Shown here: positions 34,937-46,618 of the stretch, one piece after another
How the letters are laid out: each line of letters begins with the position of its first letter
Numbering within the stretch: position 1 is the first letter of the stretch
Source of the DNA: Siphonodentalium dalli
Taxonomy: Eukaryota; Mollusca; Scaphopoda; Gadilida; Siphonodentaliidae
Assembly (NCBI GenBank): GCA_032622095.1
Contig: CP136061.1
Span: forward strand, 46,817,797 to 46,881,796
Direction: 5' to 3'
DNA: 64,000 bases
The notes under the pieces: model-generated
Seen by the model: the letters and a program-made list of their open reading frames with translations, nothing else
Database searches by the model: none
Told to the model about the DNA's origin: nothing
Translations under genes and position numbers: made by a program

Positions 34937-35029
34937 GTGAGATCTATCTATCATCTACAGTTATTAGCTCAACTTTACATGTGTATGTGCATGTGTGTGT
35001 GCGTGGAGACGTCCGTCAACAATTTCCAT

Positions 35030-35990
35030 TAGCATGGGTGGATCATTATGAAATTTGTCATGGATGTTAACATTGACATGTAGATGGGAATGAGTCATCT
35101 TGGGGTCATTTGACAAAATAAGATGGCAGCCAGTGGCCATCTTGGGTATCCAAATTCAATCCATTGGCCGGAGTTTTTGTCTGATCATCATGAATTTTGT
35201 CATGGATGTTAATACAGGTCATACCTTTGGTCAGATAATTATGAAACTTGTCAAAATTCAATCCATTAGCACTGGATACAGGTCGTACTGTTTGTCTGAT
35301 CATCATGAAATTTGTCATGGATGTTAATATTGACATGTAGATGGGAATGAGTCATTTTGGGGTCATTCGTCCAAAGACATGGCTGCCGGCAGCCATCTTT
35401 GATTTTACTCTTTGCATGACTAAATCCTTTGGCACCGGCTACAGGTCGTACCTTTGGTGCGATCATTATAAAACTTGTCATGGCTGTTGACATTGACATG
35501 TAGATGTGATACAAGTCATTTTGGGGTCAATCGGCAAAAAAACATGGCCACCAGTGGCCATCTTGGATTTCAAAATTCATTCCATTAGCATGGGCAACAG
35601 ACCGGAGTTTTTGTCTGATCATCATGTAATTATCGTGGATGTTAATATTGACATGGAGATGGGAGAGTTTCATTTTGGGGTCATTCAGCCATAAAACATG
35701 ACTACCGGCAGCCATGATCTTGGATTTTACTCTTTGCATGACTAAATCCTTTGGCATGGGCTACAGGTTGTAGCTTTGGTCGGATCATCATGAAATTTGT
35801 CATGGCTGTTAACATTGACCTGTAGATGGGAGTGATTCATTTTGCGGTCATTCGGCCATAAAACATGTCCGCTGGCAGCCATCTTGGATTTTACTCTTTG
35901 CATGACTAAATCCTTTGGCACACCCTAGAGTCCACTTCCCTCATCCGATCATCACCAAACTTCATGTAATCTTGATATTGATCTAATAGA
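35030..35990. repeat. ~160-bp tandem repeat, six to seven diverged copies
   Basis: GATCATCATGAAATTTGTCA recurs at about 35040, 35180, 35297, 35459, 35617, 35782 and 35945, each followed by GACATGTAGATGGGA and GCCATCTTGGATTTTACTC. Confidence 0.88.
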
Positions 35991-37706
35991 TGGAAGCTAT
36001 AAAATGTTTTGGAATTTCATTGGAAAACATAGCCGCCAGCAACCATCTTGGATTTTACTTTACATATATCTCTTAGTGTTGATCGGCATGGTATTACATC
36101 TTGTCTATTTTCATGCATAAAGCATGATTACTGAATCATGACATAGACCTTGCACAACCTCCCAAACTCTGGTGGTGCACATGTCCATATATATTTTAAG
36201 TGGAATTTTTACTCGCTGACAACAAATCGAGGTGGAAAAAAATAAATAGATGTCAAAATTCAAAATATCAATGGTTTTGATACCATTTTATTGTGTCTCA
36301 CAATAGTTTGAATAATTATTCCCTATTGGGATTATGAATTGTATATATTTTTCTGTACCATGGCCATTTTGAACATTTGAATATATTCTATCATCTAAAC
36401 TAGTTTGCAGCAAGCTCCAATGCTATTTATGCTTAGACTCTCAACAGGACGGTACCGCATTAATGTGTTTTCTGGATATTGTCTACATCCTGCCCAGGTT
36501 GTCCTTTATTTTGTTAGAGGTTGGACTTATAGCGGTACCTATTTCTTTAGGACTCCGCTTGGTTTGTTGAACAGATTACCCGTAAGACAGTGTATCGTTT
36601 CAAATGGACTCTCAGGCATGGGCACTGAGAGCCGTGTATTTAATTTATATTAATATATATATATTTCAAATTAATAAATAAAATAATCTGTATAAGATTA
36701 GAAATGAATAAACATTTATTATATATGGGTAATATTGAGAAACAAAGGTGAGGGCTTTAAATGGCCTGGCATGTATAGCTGAGGTGGAAGGTGGTGTTGA
36801 AACGACCAGCTGAAACCACAAATGTTGAGACCTGGAGACCTGGGTTGATAAAAAGTGAAGCAATGTCTCCAGAAATGAGGGAGGGTGGGTGGGAAAAGAA
36901 AAACATGTGTGTCAAAATAAGGGAAGTCTAAAGGGTTGTATAAAATGTCAAGTTCTAAATTTTTGTTCACGAAAGATAAACCCGACTTCCCTGTCCGAAA
37001 TTCTCAACGCAAAAGATTGAGTTAGGGTTGATTCATTTCGTCCTCAAGTTTGACCATTTCTATAACTCCATCTCTGATTGGCTTGGCTGACCCACACTGA
37101 ACTATATCTTCGTGTCTTTGATTGGCTCTCAGCGTACTGACCTTAATCACTACGGTCTTGACCATATCGCTACTGTTGTTTACCTCAAGACACGACACAT
37201 TATGGTTTTTTGTCTTTGCATAAAGCCAGCTATGGTGCCTTGCCCCAAACTGTATTTTTGGTCGAGTTTAAAAAAAAGAAGTTTTGCGAGGTTGGTTCAC
37301 TGCCGGGTGTCTACATATGGCATTAGCACTATAACTTGAACAAATAATTAACTGATTTTGATTATATTCCATATATGAGACTTGCTCAACAATATCTTGA
37401 CGGGTTTGAAAATCTTGCCAGGTCTGCGTATTGCGAGCAGAGTTACAGTCCTTAATTAGTTCATTTTTGTGAATGTTAGACTTCCTCAACAGTGTTGTGT
37501 ATGATAGCCAGTTACGATTAATGCATTTTCAATCCAAGCCCATGTTTTGCATAGCTACCACAACTCTGACACGAATTCTTGTTTCACATTTGCTGACTAT
37601 GGTCGGCTTCCTATTTGTATCTACCGACAAGAAAACTGGTTTGTTGAAACTTTTTCTGTTTGTTTTGGCAATTTGAAACACCTTTATGCATATCTTTATT
37701 CAACAG
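35991..37706. other. Intron interior, no exon supported
   Basis: Open frame at 36405-36653 (82 codons) has no splice or homology support. Otherwise AT-rich with an (AT)n run near 36650. Confidence 0.45.
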
Positions 37707-37858
37707 ATACACGAAGCTGGATTAATGGAAAGCGAAACTACAGTTATGGTGGGAGCAACCAAAGCAGCGGACCAAGCTCCCCAGGAAATACCAACGACAG
37801 GCAACACAACCGAAACGGTTCCAATGGTAACAGCTGGGGTAGCCAAAATAATTTCTAA
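37707..37858 (+). CDS. Terminal coding exon of the unidentified gene
   Basis: Acceptor CTTTATTCAACAG; 152 bp, joining in phase to give DTRSWINGKRNYSYGGSNQS and then a run of Ser, Gly, Asn, Arg and His ending GSNGNSWGSQNNF and TAA at 37856. Low-complexity Asn/Ser/Gly tail with RNY and SYGG motifs, common in RNA-binding or granule proteins; this is composition, not homology. The four supported exons sum with the optional first one to 441 bp, exactly 147 codons with the stop. Confidence 0.72.
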
Positions 37859-37952
37859 TGGCCTTTACATATGTATTATCTACCCACCCTTTGTTTCAGG
37901 CTTTGGATAAAAATGATGTAGATGTCACGATTTTATATCTGAATTGTAAACT

Positions 37953-38212
37953 TTAAACCTCCATGACTGGAGTGTCCTGAAATTTTGCGCAAACCCTGTG
38001 CCAGTGCATTCTCTTGTGTATGTGACTCCCACAGGGAGCCTCACAAATATAAGAGAATACGTTGGTCTAAATAATTTTACCTTGACCTTGTAAGCCAGTG
38101 CATTCTCTTATATATGCGATGCTCCCTATGGGAGACTTGCATATATAAGTGAATGCACTGGCACAGGGTCTTTAAAGCTGCACTAGCACAGCTCCCGTCA
38201 TGAAAGGGTTAA
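37953..38212. mobile_element. Group C MITE, full-length, in the 3' region of the plus-strand gene
   Basis: TTAA-ACCTCCATGACTGGAG end and CGTCATGAAAGGG-TTAA end with two palindromes whose cores are CTCCCACAGGGAG and CTCCCTATGGGAG. Starts 95 bases after the stop codon, so it may lie in the 3' UTR. Confidence 0.9.
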
Positions 38213-40298
38213 TGGCTTGACAGTTGTTTGGTACCTTTATCAATTCCAGCAATAAGGAGATATCTTTCTGAATCTACATTCAGAGAGAAAAGTTTCATTA
38301 TGATGTAAATAATCTTCAATAGTTTTATGAACTATTGAATGATAACAGTATACCATTATTGATCAATGTTGGTATAAACATTTGACATCTTAGGAAGAGA
38401 CATATACATTTGTATTATGCCTGTAACCAAGCTTGCGAACTATTTCTTGCGACTCATTCGTGGGAGATGTATTGTGTTATCTGTGATACTCTATATACTC
38501 TATAATTCATCATTACTTCATCCGGAGATATGTACATGTATTCTTATCTGTGATACTCTATATAAGGACATTAAAATAAAATATCTGTGTTCTCAGGCAA
38601 TTACATCTCAATTTTGAGATGAGGGAGGAAGGCTATTTATTTTTATTTTTTCTCTGGAAAACATACTCCAGAAACAAACAAAAATTAATTTGTTGTTCAG
38701 ATCTAATATTTCTAACAGAAAACAAATGTTTGACAAGGTTTGTAAAAGAAAATTCTGTCATGAGGGGGAGGTGCCTGAGAACACAGAATTTTTATCTATT
38801 TGGCCTAAAGTATGATTCATCATTATTGAACCTATGCAGGTTGAATTGTGATATAGCTTGAATATATCGAGGCAGACCAAATATTGAGGACTATCTGAAA
38901 TGGCTCCCTTCAGGCCTGTGGTCCCTTTGTGAGCTTCGCTTACATTTTGATCTTAGGCAGGCTCCCTGTGGGATCTTTTATTCAGTGGTGGCCCCTTTCG
39001 CTTCGCCCATATTTTGATCATTTAAACATACTGATTAAAAAAAAAAATTAATTTAGATTTAAAATTCCTTGCTCCATGCTCAATTCAATCATTTAAAAAA
39101 AAATCAATATTTTGACAAACCAACACTGCTATAACATCCACTGGGGTGCCCCGAGTTACCACACCAAATTTGGTTGAAATCGGTCCAAGGGTCTGGGAGA
39201 AAAATCGTGAACAAACAGACATACAGATAGACCTCTCATGTGTATGGTAAGCAAAACATGGTGTGTCATAGATGATTTAAGCCCATTTATTTTTGGAACA
39301 TCTTCAGAATTAGCTTTGATGGCTGTAAAGTGTGTGTTAATTAAATCCTTTTCTACCTACAATTCAAAGTTTGACACATCATGCAGGTCCATATCACTCT
39401 CTCCAAATCTGTGTGGCGTCTTTGATACTATCCTATCTGATACTGACCGCTTATAATTACTGTACAAGCATGCATGGTGGTAAAGCAGTTCGAAGCTGAA
39501 ATCTATTCCATTAATCTAAGTGTGGCTGACAGCTAGAGACCTGAGTTATGTAACATGCTCTGTGGTCATTTATAGCAACCAGCAGGCTGTCAGTTATTAT
39601 AAATAGCTTTTGCCAATTTGGGATGCCAGATGTCCATGTTTACATGCATTTACTAGGAGTCAAACTTCAAGTTTAAAGATTTTACATATTTTAAAATAAA
39701 CGGGCTGTAAATGTCACGTATATTCGATACATGGAAATTTATAATCCTCAGTGAAAAGCCACCTTTATGTGGGATGTGTCATGCACTTGTTAAATTATCA
39801 ACTGGTTTTACTAAGATTAAGTCTCCCATATTTGAAATAGAGGCTGTCATTATGGACTCAATTCCAGCACTTTGTCTTACGTATGCAATTTTCTGTGTGA
39901 ATAAAACATTCTTTGCTGGATTCTCTTGCTTTATTGTTCCGCATCAGTTTGGAGCACAAATAATATTTATTTCATACACCATTTCAGTGGCCTTTTTTAT
40001 CAAGTGCTAATTGAGTAATGAGTCGTATGTTTCGGAATGTTCATCCTTATATATTTATGTCAACAGATACTGAGAGTTTTGTAGAAGATAATTATATTTT
40101 GTTTTGAGTGTTGTTTGTTATTTGTTATGACATTTTAACTCAGAAATTCTGCCAGCCTCATTTGATTTTCTGAACACCTCTCCTGCATTGACGTCTACAA
40201 AGATTGTAGTAATTTTCACCATATCTGTCTTAACCCTTTCTATACTAATGGATACTTCCACCCAGATATAAAAGTATACATTGGAATCATCTGTTATC
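38213..40298. other. Intergenic, no gene supported
   Basis: AATAAA at 38575-38580 is the first plausible poly(A) signal after the 37858 stop. A dispersed repeat (GTGCCCCGAGTTACCACACC) sits near 39150. Open frames at 39238 and 39711 lack any support. Confidence 0.4.
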
Positions 40299-40479
40299 TA
40301 CAGTAATGGCCTAAATAATCGACTCCTTAACCACAGCAGAATTATGGGTAGCTTTTCAGGATTTAGTCGGAAATATGGCTTTTGCCATTCATCGCAAAGC
40401 TCACAGTGAGACTAAATCCTGAAAAGTTACCCATAATTCTGCTGTGGTTAAGGAGTCGACTATTTAGAACAAAACTGTA
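40299..40479. mobile_element. Group D MITE, copy with arm deletion
   Basis: TA-CAGTAATGGCC start, ACTG-TA end; the loop-proximal part of the right arm is missing. Confidence 0.88.
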
Positions 40480-40642
40480 TTTTGAACAGCAGACAACAGA
40501 AATTAAAAAGTTCAGAAGGATTCTTATTCATTGGCGGGAAACGTTGTGATAATAAGTTCAACAAACGACCTAATTATCTGAACATTTCCTGAGGGATAAC
40601 TACTAATCATAATCAATGAATATTTAGTATAAACAGGGTTAA

Positions 40643-41103
40643 TAGCCAGGTTCAGCCACAGGTACTTGTAACTTGTAACATGTGTTACTATGGTGTTGCT
40701 ATGGAGATACACTTGGTGGGAATAGTCTCATGATTGTGCAGTGCCAAACCTACACGTTTATAGATATCTATAGTGAAACATGTAAATAATAGTTGGGTGG
40801 TGAGGACAAGTTGCCACAATGCAACCACTGATAAACTTAATTGGCTTAAATAAAAATGAACTCTTTCCGCGCAGACAGATCCCATTAATCCACCGCCCTC
40901 GAAGCATTGGTCACTCAATCAGTTATCAGAAGATTGAATTATTCCTCTTTGCTATAAGTCTTGTATGCTACACATTGGACACAAAACTTCTAAACGGTTT
41001 GACTGTGTACGTGTTGGCAAAATGGTGATGTGAGTCAGGTGACTAACGTTGGCAATGACAACACATGTTACGAGTTACTTGTACGTGTAGCTGAACCTGG
41101 CTA
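40643..41103. mobile_element. TA-flanked TIR element, 461 bp
   Basis: TA-GCCAGGTTCAGC, then GTAACATGTGTT, at the left; reverse complement AACACATGTTAC ... GCTGAACCTGGC-TA at the right, ~42-bp inverted ends. No coding interior. Confidence 0.82.
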
Positions 41104-41397
41104 ATATTTTTTTTAGCTGCATACATTTTTCAAGCCTCACATAGAATTATCTTTTTTTCTCTGGAAAAGCACATACCGAGTGTATTCTTATATTTAGCAT
41201 CAGCTTTAAAAAAGTAGCTCTTTTATGAGTTCAATGGAAATTATATTTCTTATACGCTCAATGATAAATTATTGGAAAAAATTGCTGACAGATAATAATT
41301 GTATCCCTGTGAAGAATGAAGATATAGCAATTTTCAGTTCCACGCTATCGATGTTTGGCCGTTTCTGTGGATTCTATTTCAAGCTCATATTCAAAGA

Positions 41398-41614
41398 TAC
41401 AGTAATGCCCTAAGTAATCGACTCCTTAACCATAGCATAATTATGGGTAACTTTTCAGGATTTAGTCAGAAATATGGCTTGTTGCCATTCATCGGAAAGT
41501 TCTCGGGAAGAGCTTTCCGATGAATGGCAACAAGCCATATTTCCGACTAAATCCTGAAAAGTTACTCATAATTCTGCTGTGGTTAAGGAGTCGATTACTT
41601 AGGGCATTACTGTA
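41398..41614. mobile_element. Group D MITE, copy
   Basis: TA-flanked near-perfect 217-bp palindrome, CAGTAATGCCCTAAGTAA ends. Confidence 0.93.
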
Positions 41615-41849
41615 GTGTAAAGGAATTAGTTGTGATATTATTATTATGAAAGATACTCACTGTTATTATTATATAAAAGTCAAATGGTCACATTTATATC
41701 CACCTTGTCACATGCGAACATAATTATTTTGTAATCAGTTCTAATCTCGTTATTTTAATATGTCACGTGCTAGGTGATGTGTTTACACTTAGGATCAAAT
41801 GGCGGCATCTATTTTTCTGATGGTAATGTATTTCTAATGAAGTGACCTC

Positions 41850-42525
41850 ATATGCCCATTTTATATGTCGCGCCAAACATGGGTCGTTCTATCTTTGCTT
41901 GGCTCAACATTAGCATGTCTCCGGCACTTGTTACTTGTGTTTGATTTATACTTCGACCCAGCTGGCATGTGTATATTTCCAAAAAAAATTGCATTTCTGA
42001 TACAAAATGCTGTCTGTTATAATAATTTCCCTTAACAAGTTCACAAAAATCGGGATCTTGTCATTCATCTCCCTTGAATCTTCATATATATTTATTCCCA
42101 AATTTCTTGAAATGTCCTTTTTCAGTCAATACATGTACATGCATGTCCCCATAGTTCTTTGCTATTGCCTTCAATGTATATTGACAAATGCCAAGAGTCA
42201 ACAGGTCTGTGGCCTGATACTGTTTTAAAAGGACTTGCCAGACACGAGTCATGCTAGAATGACCCAGGAATGACATAATGACGCTAAAAACTTAGTGCAA
42301 TCCATGTCTAGCATGACGTATAAAACAGTGTTGAGCCACAGATGTGTAGCACGTCGTCACCAGACGTTTATCATACCGGGTCATGCCAGCGAAATTCCAA
42401 TGAGCCTGTTGGTTTTATACATCGTGCTTCAGTTGTGCTATCTTGGAGATTGTAATTTTTACACTAATTAGGCTGGCGCGATCCATGTCTGGCTCGATGT
42501 ATAAAATGGGCCTTATGTTGTCTCT
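41850..42525. mobile_element. Fold-back element with nested inverted ends
   Basis: GCCCATTTTATATGTCGCGC at 41855 faces GATGTATAAAATGGGC at 42509. A second inverted pair inside (GTCATGCTAGA near 42248 and TCTAGCATGAC near 42307) uses related sequence. Confidence 0.7.
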
Positions 42526-42732
42526 ACCAAAACACAAAGAAGAACATGGTAATAGTTAGAAGCTACACTTGAGAAGCAGAAACTCTCCATGCTGTGACAC
42601 TCTGCCATGCCTTGATAAGGGTGTCATAATGTTTGTGTATGATACCGTGCCAAATAGATTAATTGATTCTCATCCAACTTTTTACATACATGCAATTGTT
42701 GTGAGTTGTTAATCAAATTCTTGTTTTTACTC

Positions 42733-43065
42733 TTAACCCTTTCATGAAAGGAGCAGCGCTGGTGCAGCATTAAAGATCCTTATATATGCGAATCTCTCAT
42801 GTGGAGTCTCACATACAAGCCTTGAAATAGTGTGTCTGTCATTTGCAGAATGAGGTCCCCAGAGGGTGAATTTAGTGATGCTACCCCGCATAGTGGGCTA
42901 GCATCACCAAATTCACCCTATGGGGACCTCATTCTGCTATTTTTTGGCCAATGTATTCTCTTATATATGCGAGGCTCCCTTTGGGAGACTCACATATATA
43001 AGTGAATACATTGGCACAGGGTTTTTCGGAAAATTTCAGGAAGCTCCCACCATGGAGGGAAGTCA
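42733..43065. mobile_element. Group C MITE split by a group A hairpin
   Basis: TTAA-CCCTTTCATGAAAGGAGC start, first palindrome reduced, then group A text 42816-42937, then the second palindrome and a degraded right end. Confidence 0.82.
42816..42937. mobile_element. Group A half element
   Basis: CAAGCCTTGAAATAGTGTG end and one complete hairpin finishing CTCATTCTGC; second hairpin and right end absent. Confidence 0.85.
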
Positions 43066-43477
43066 GCTAATCTATATTAAACAAAGTTATGTTTTTATTT
43101 AGCTTATTGCCGAGCAATATTGAAACTAATGAAAAACAAAGGTTCCATAAAATCCTTAAAAATATGAAACAATTGAGGCACGGCAAAACATGGGTAGGTT
43201 GTGGATGAGACTCCAGCGGTTATTTTTAATACTGGCCTAAAATCATAAATCATCGCCTTCACCAAGCGAATTTCTACTATGCTTGGAGTAAAAAAAAGTT
43301 ATTTATATAAATAAAAAATCAATATAATGTGGTTGAATATAAGAGTTCATAGCTTGTATGTCGTCATCTATTCGGCTTGCAAATAGATTCCCATATAAAT
43401 TATACCCTCGCCAAGTGACATCTTTATTTGACCACACAACGCTTATATTCTGTATTAATCACTCCATATCACCAGTT

Positions 43478-43916
43478 CAAGCCTTCAAATAGTGTGTCTG
43501 TCATTTACAGAATGAGGCACCCAGAGGGTGAATTTAGTGATGCTACCCTGTAGAGTGGGCTATCATCACTAAATTCACCCTCTGGGGACCTCATTCTGCT
43601 TAGGCCTCATCATCTGGGAAGTATCTGTAGTCTAAAATTAACATTGGTTTAGTTACTTTTTCCCTTCTGTTCAGTTTCTATATCCCCTAATTTGCAGAAG
43701 ATAAAATGCATATGGTAATCGAGGTGACTAATGGGTGAACATCACCAACTGAAATTGGGGAACTTCAATCTGATCCCAGGTCTCCCATAGCAGTTGAGAC
43801 CTCAGCAGAATCAGGGTGAATTTGGTGATTCTAGCCTGCTGTGCGGGATAGGGTCACTAAATTCACCCTCTGGTGACCTCATTCTGTAAATGACAGACAC
43901 ACTATGTCAAGGGTTA
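43478..43916. mobile_element. Group A MITE, full-length
   Basis: Perfect 8-bp duplication CACCAGTT; ends CAAGCCTTCAAATAGTG and CACTATGTCAAGGGTTA. Confidence 0.93.
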
Positions 43917-44064
43917 CACCAGTTATAATTATCTCTTACTGTTTTATTATGGTTATGTTAAAGGTGAACTATCTCCTCCTAAATATGTTTTACATAGATT
44001 CTGAGATATAAAATAATAAATATGAGTTGAAGACACCTGTTCGGAAATGCTTATAATCAATTTG

Positions 44065-44554
44065 AAGGCCCACTTAATTTTCGAGTCACCGATTATTTTT
44101 TTATATAGTGACTTGATATACGGTTTTAATAACTATCTATGCCATTAAATATGATTAAAATACTATAATTCATCACCATTTGAAACATCTGTCTCATAAG
44201 ATGCCCATAGAGAAGTAGAAAACAGCTGAAATCATAGAAAGATTCCCCCCATTTGTCTCCCAGAATGCAACAGAATTCAAACTAAAGATGTATTTTCAAT
44301 AGAAGGGGAATAACTCTATATTTAACATATAGAGTTATTCCCTCTCCATTGAAAATAATACACTTTTTACTACAATCTAAATGAAACTTAAGAACAAAAC
44401 ATGTCAATAACTCAGCAAAAACAACATGCTCACAGTTTATTACATCGGATAAGTTGATAATACAATGTTTTGGTGCTTCCTCTTTCAAATGGTATATAAC
44501 ATGGCATATATGTTATATATGTGATCTGGGGGTTCGAAAATTTAAGTGGGCCTT
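44065..44554. mobile_element. Group F repeat, copy 2
   Basis: AAGGCCCACTTAATTTTCGA left, TTTAAGTGGGCCTT right. Contains a palindrome at 44298-44352 centred on TATATTTAACATATA. Confidence 0.8.
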
Positions 44555-45015
44555 TAATATTGATTTCATATAGATATTGCGAGCAATGAATTGGGACATT
44601 TTTTCGTTACTATTTTAGAACAAGACTGTCATGAAACGTTCAGGCGATCTCAGATAGAGATAGAGTTCTCTGTTTCCACGAGCCGTAAAATGTCCCAAAT
44701 TGATTGTATACCTGTATTATACCTGTATTATACCTGTATTATACCAGAAAATTTGAAATGAAATCAATATTAATTGAAAGTATTTCCCGGCAGGGGTCTT
44801 CGATTCATATTTATTATTTTATACCCAGGAAATCAGAGGAAACTATAAAACTTGTTATAGGAAGAGATAGACCATTTTTAAATGTATTACATCTTACATT
44901 GTATATTCATGGATTGTTGAGTTATTTATATTAAAGATAGTGCTGTTTGATGGAATTGAGAATTGTTATCATTTCCCTTCTAACCCTGAGGTTCATGAGC
45001 TGAGGTGGTGCAGCA

Positions 45016-45415
45016 TTAACCCTTTACCCAACAGAAGGGCCCTGTGCCAATGCATTCTCTTATATATGCGAGACGACCATAGGTCGCCTCGCATATATAA
45101 GAGAATGCATTGGCTTAACACATTAAAAATTAAAAAATTGTTAAAGAATGTAAGAAAAAATGGTAAAAAGTGTTAAAAAAAGATTTTTTTTAGGCCAATG
45201 CATCCTCTTATATATGCGAGGCGACCTATGGTCGACTCGCATATATAAGAGAATGCATTGGCACTGGGCATAACTGTAACTATCACAATGTGGTCAAGGA
45301 GCCGGTTCCAATGATATCCATATTTGTATGGTTCTATTGAGACAGACCGAAGATATTTTAGGCTGTTGAAGCTTTATTTGGCCGGTTTTGGTCGGTTTGT
45401 TGGGTAAAGGGTTAA
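45016..45415. mobile_element. Group B MITE, copy 4, inside group C
   Basis: TTAA at both ends. Flanks GGTGCAGCA and AGATCATCTGCCAG rejoin to the intact group C text seen at 56840. Confidence 0.95.
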
Positions 45416-45456
45416 AGATCATCTGCCAGTGCTGTGGCTTACAATATCAAGGTAGA

Positions 45457-45710
45457 CAAGCCTTGAATTAGGGTGTCTGTCATTTGCAGAATGAGGTCCC
45501 CAGAGGGTGAATTTAGTGATGCTACCCCGCATAGCGGGCTAGCATCACCAAATTCACCCTCTGGGGACCTCATTCTGCTTACACCTCAACAGAATGAGGT
45601 TCCCAGAGGGTGAATTTGGTGATGCTAGCCCGCTATGCGTGGTATCATCACTAAATTCGCCCTCTGGGAACCTCATTCTGCAAATGACAGACACTCTATT
45701 TCAAGGCTTG
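45457..45710. mobile_element. Group A MITE, short form, inside group C
   Basis: Perfect 8-bp duplication AAGGTAGA; two hairpins back to back. Confidence 0.95.
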
Positions 45711-46459
45711 AAGGTAGATATTGTTAGGCCAATGTATTTTCTCCCTATAAGATAATGCATTGGCACAGGGTTTTTGCAAAATTTCAGGAAGCTCAGTCAT
45801 GAGAGGGTTAATAAATTTAACATTCATTTAAGGCCCTGCAAATTGAGGATGTTAGATTCCGGGTACGCTTAAAATGATAGGCCTAATGAATCGAAAAACC
45901 TCATAATGATAAGAGATTGTGAATGGACCTTGTATTATCTAACCATATTAATGTGTATTTGTTCAATAGGCTATCTACATTAATATGATTACAGAAAGCT
46001 AGAATATGCATGCAGCTCATTTTAATCATGATATGAATGTGAGAAGGTATGGATGGGAGTAACTTGAATGTTTTTCCATACTTTCACATTTGCAAACTAC
46101 AATGTACGTCAAGTCTCCATATGGTATACCGTAATAAAATCTCCCTGACCTTTCCCGGTATCTAGAATGAAGACTGACAAGGTTTGCGGACTGATTTTGT
46201 ATGAAATTCCCAAGTCACATTCAATTCCTGGTGGGTTTGGGCCTAGACGTCATTCTTGCAGAGATAGGGAGATCTATTAAAAGATCATTTGCAATAGTGT
46301 TATCTGTATGTGCAATCGTTTGTTAGATTCCGAAACACATTGAATAAAATCGATTCACAGGACCCTACATTTATGTATTTCAAAGTATTTGGCAAATCTG
46401 AATAATTCAAGACATTATCTATATCAAATATGCATAATCAAATTAAACACCCCTAAGTT

Positions 46460-46618
46460 CAAGCCTTGAAATAGTGTCTGTCATTCTGCTTACACCTCAG
46501 CAGAATGAGGTTCCCAGAGTGAATTGGTGATGCTAGTCCGCTATGTGGGGTAGCATCACTAAATTCACCCTCTGGGGACCTCATTCTGCAAATGACAGAC
46601 ACCCTATTTCAAGGCTTG
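46460..46618. mobile_element. Group A MITE, 159-bp internally deleted form
   Basis: Perfect 8-bp duplication CCTAAGTT, both CAAGCCTTG ends, left hairpin mostly gone. Confidence 0.94.

Larger units (their letters stand above)
44979..45811. mobile_element. Group C MITE carrying two later insertions
   Basis: Degraded left end near 44979, right end GTCATGAGAGGG-TTAA at 45811. A group B element entered its internal GCATTAAAGATC site and a group A element entered its central linker. Confidence 0.85.

Noticed and set aside
36405-36653. 82-codon open frame in the last intron of the plus-strand gene
   Set aside because: No splice signals with matching phase and no recognisable motif.
39238-40010. 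Plus-strand frames of 72 and 99 codons in the intergenic region
   Set aside because: No flanking splice sites of consistent phase and hydrophobic but unstructured text; chance frames.
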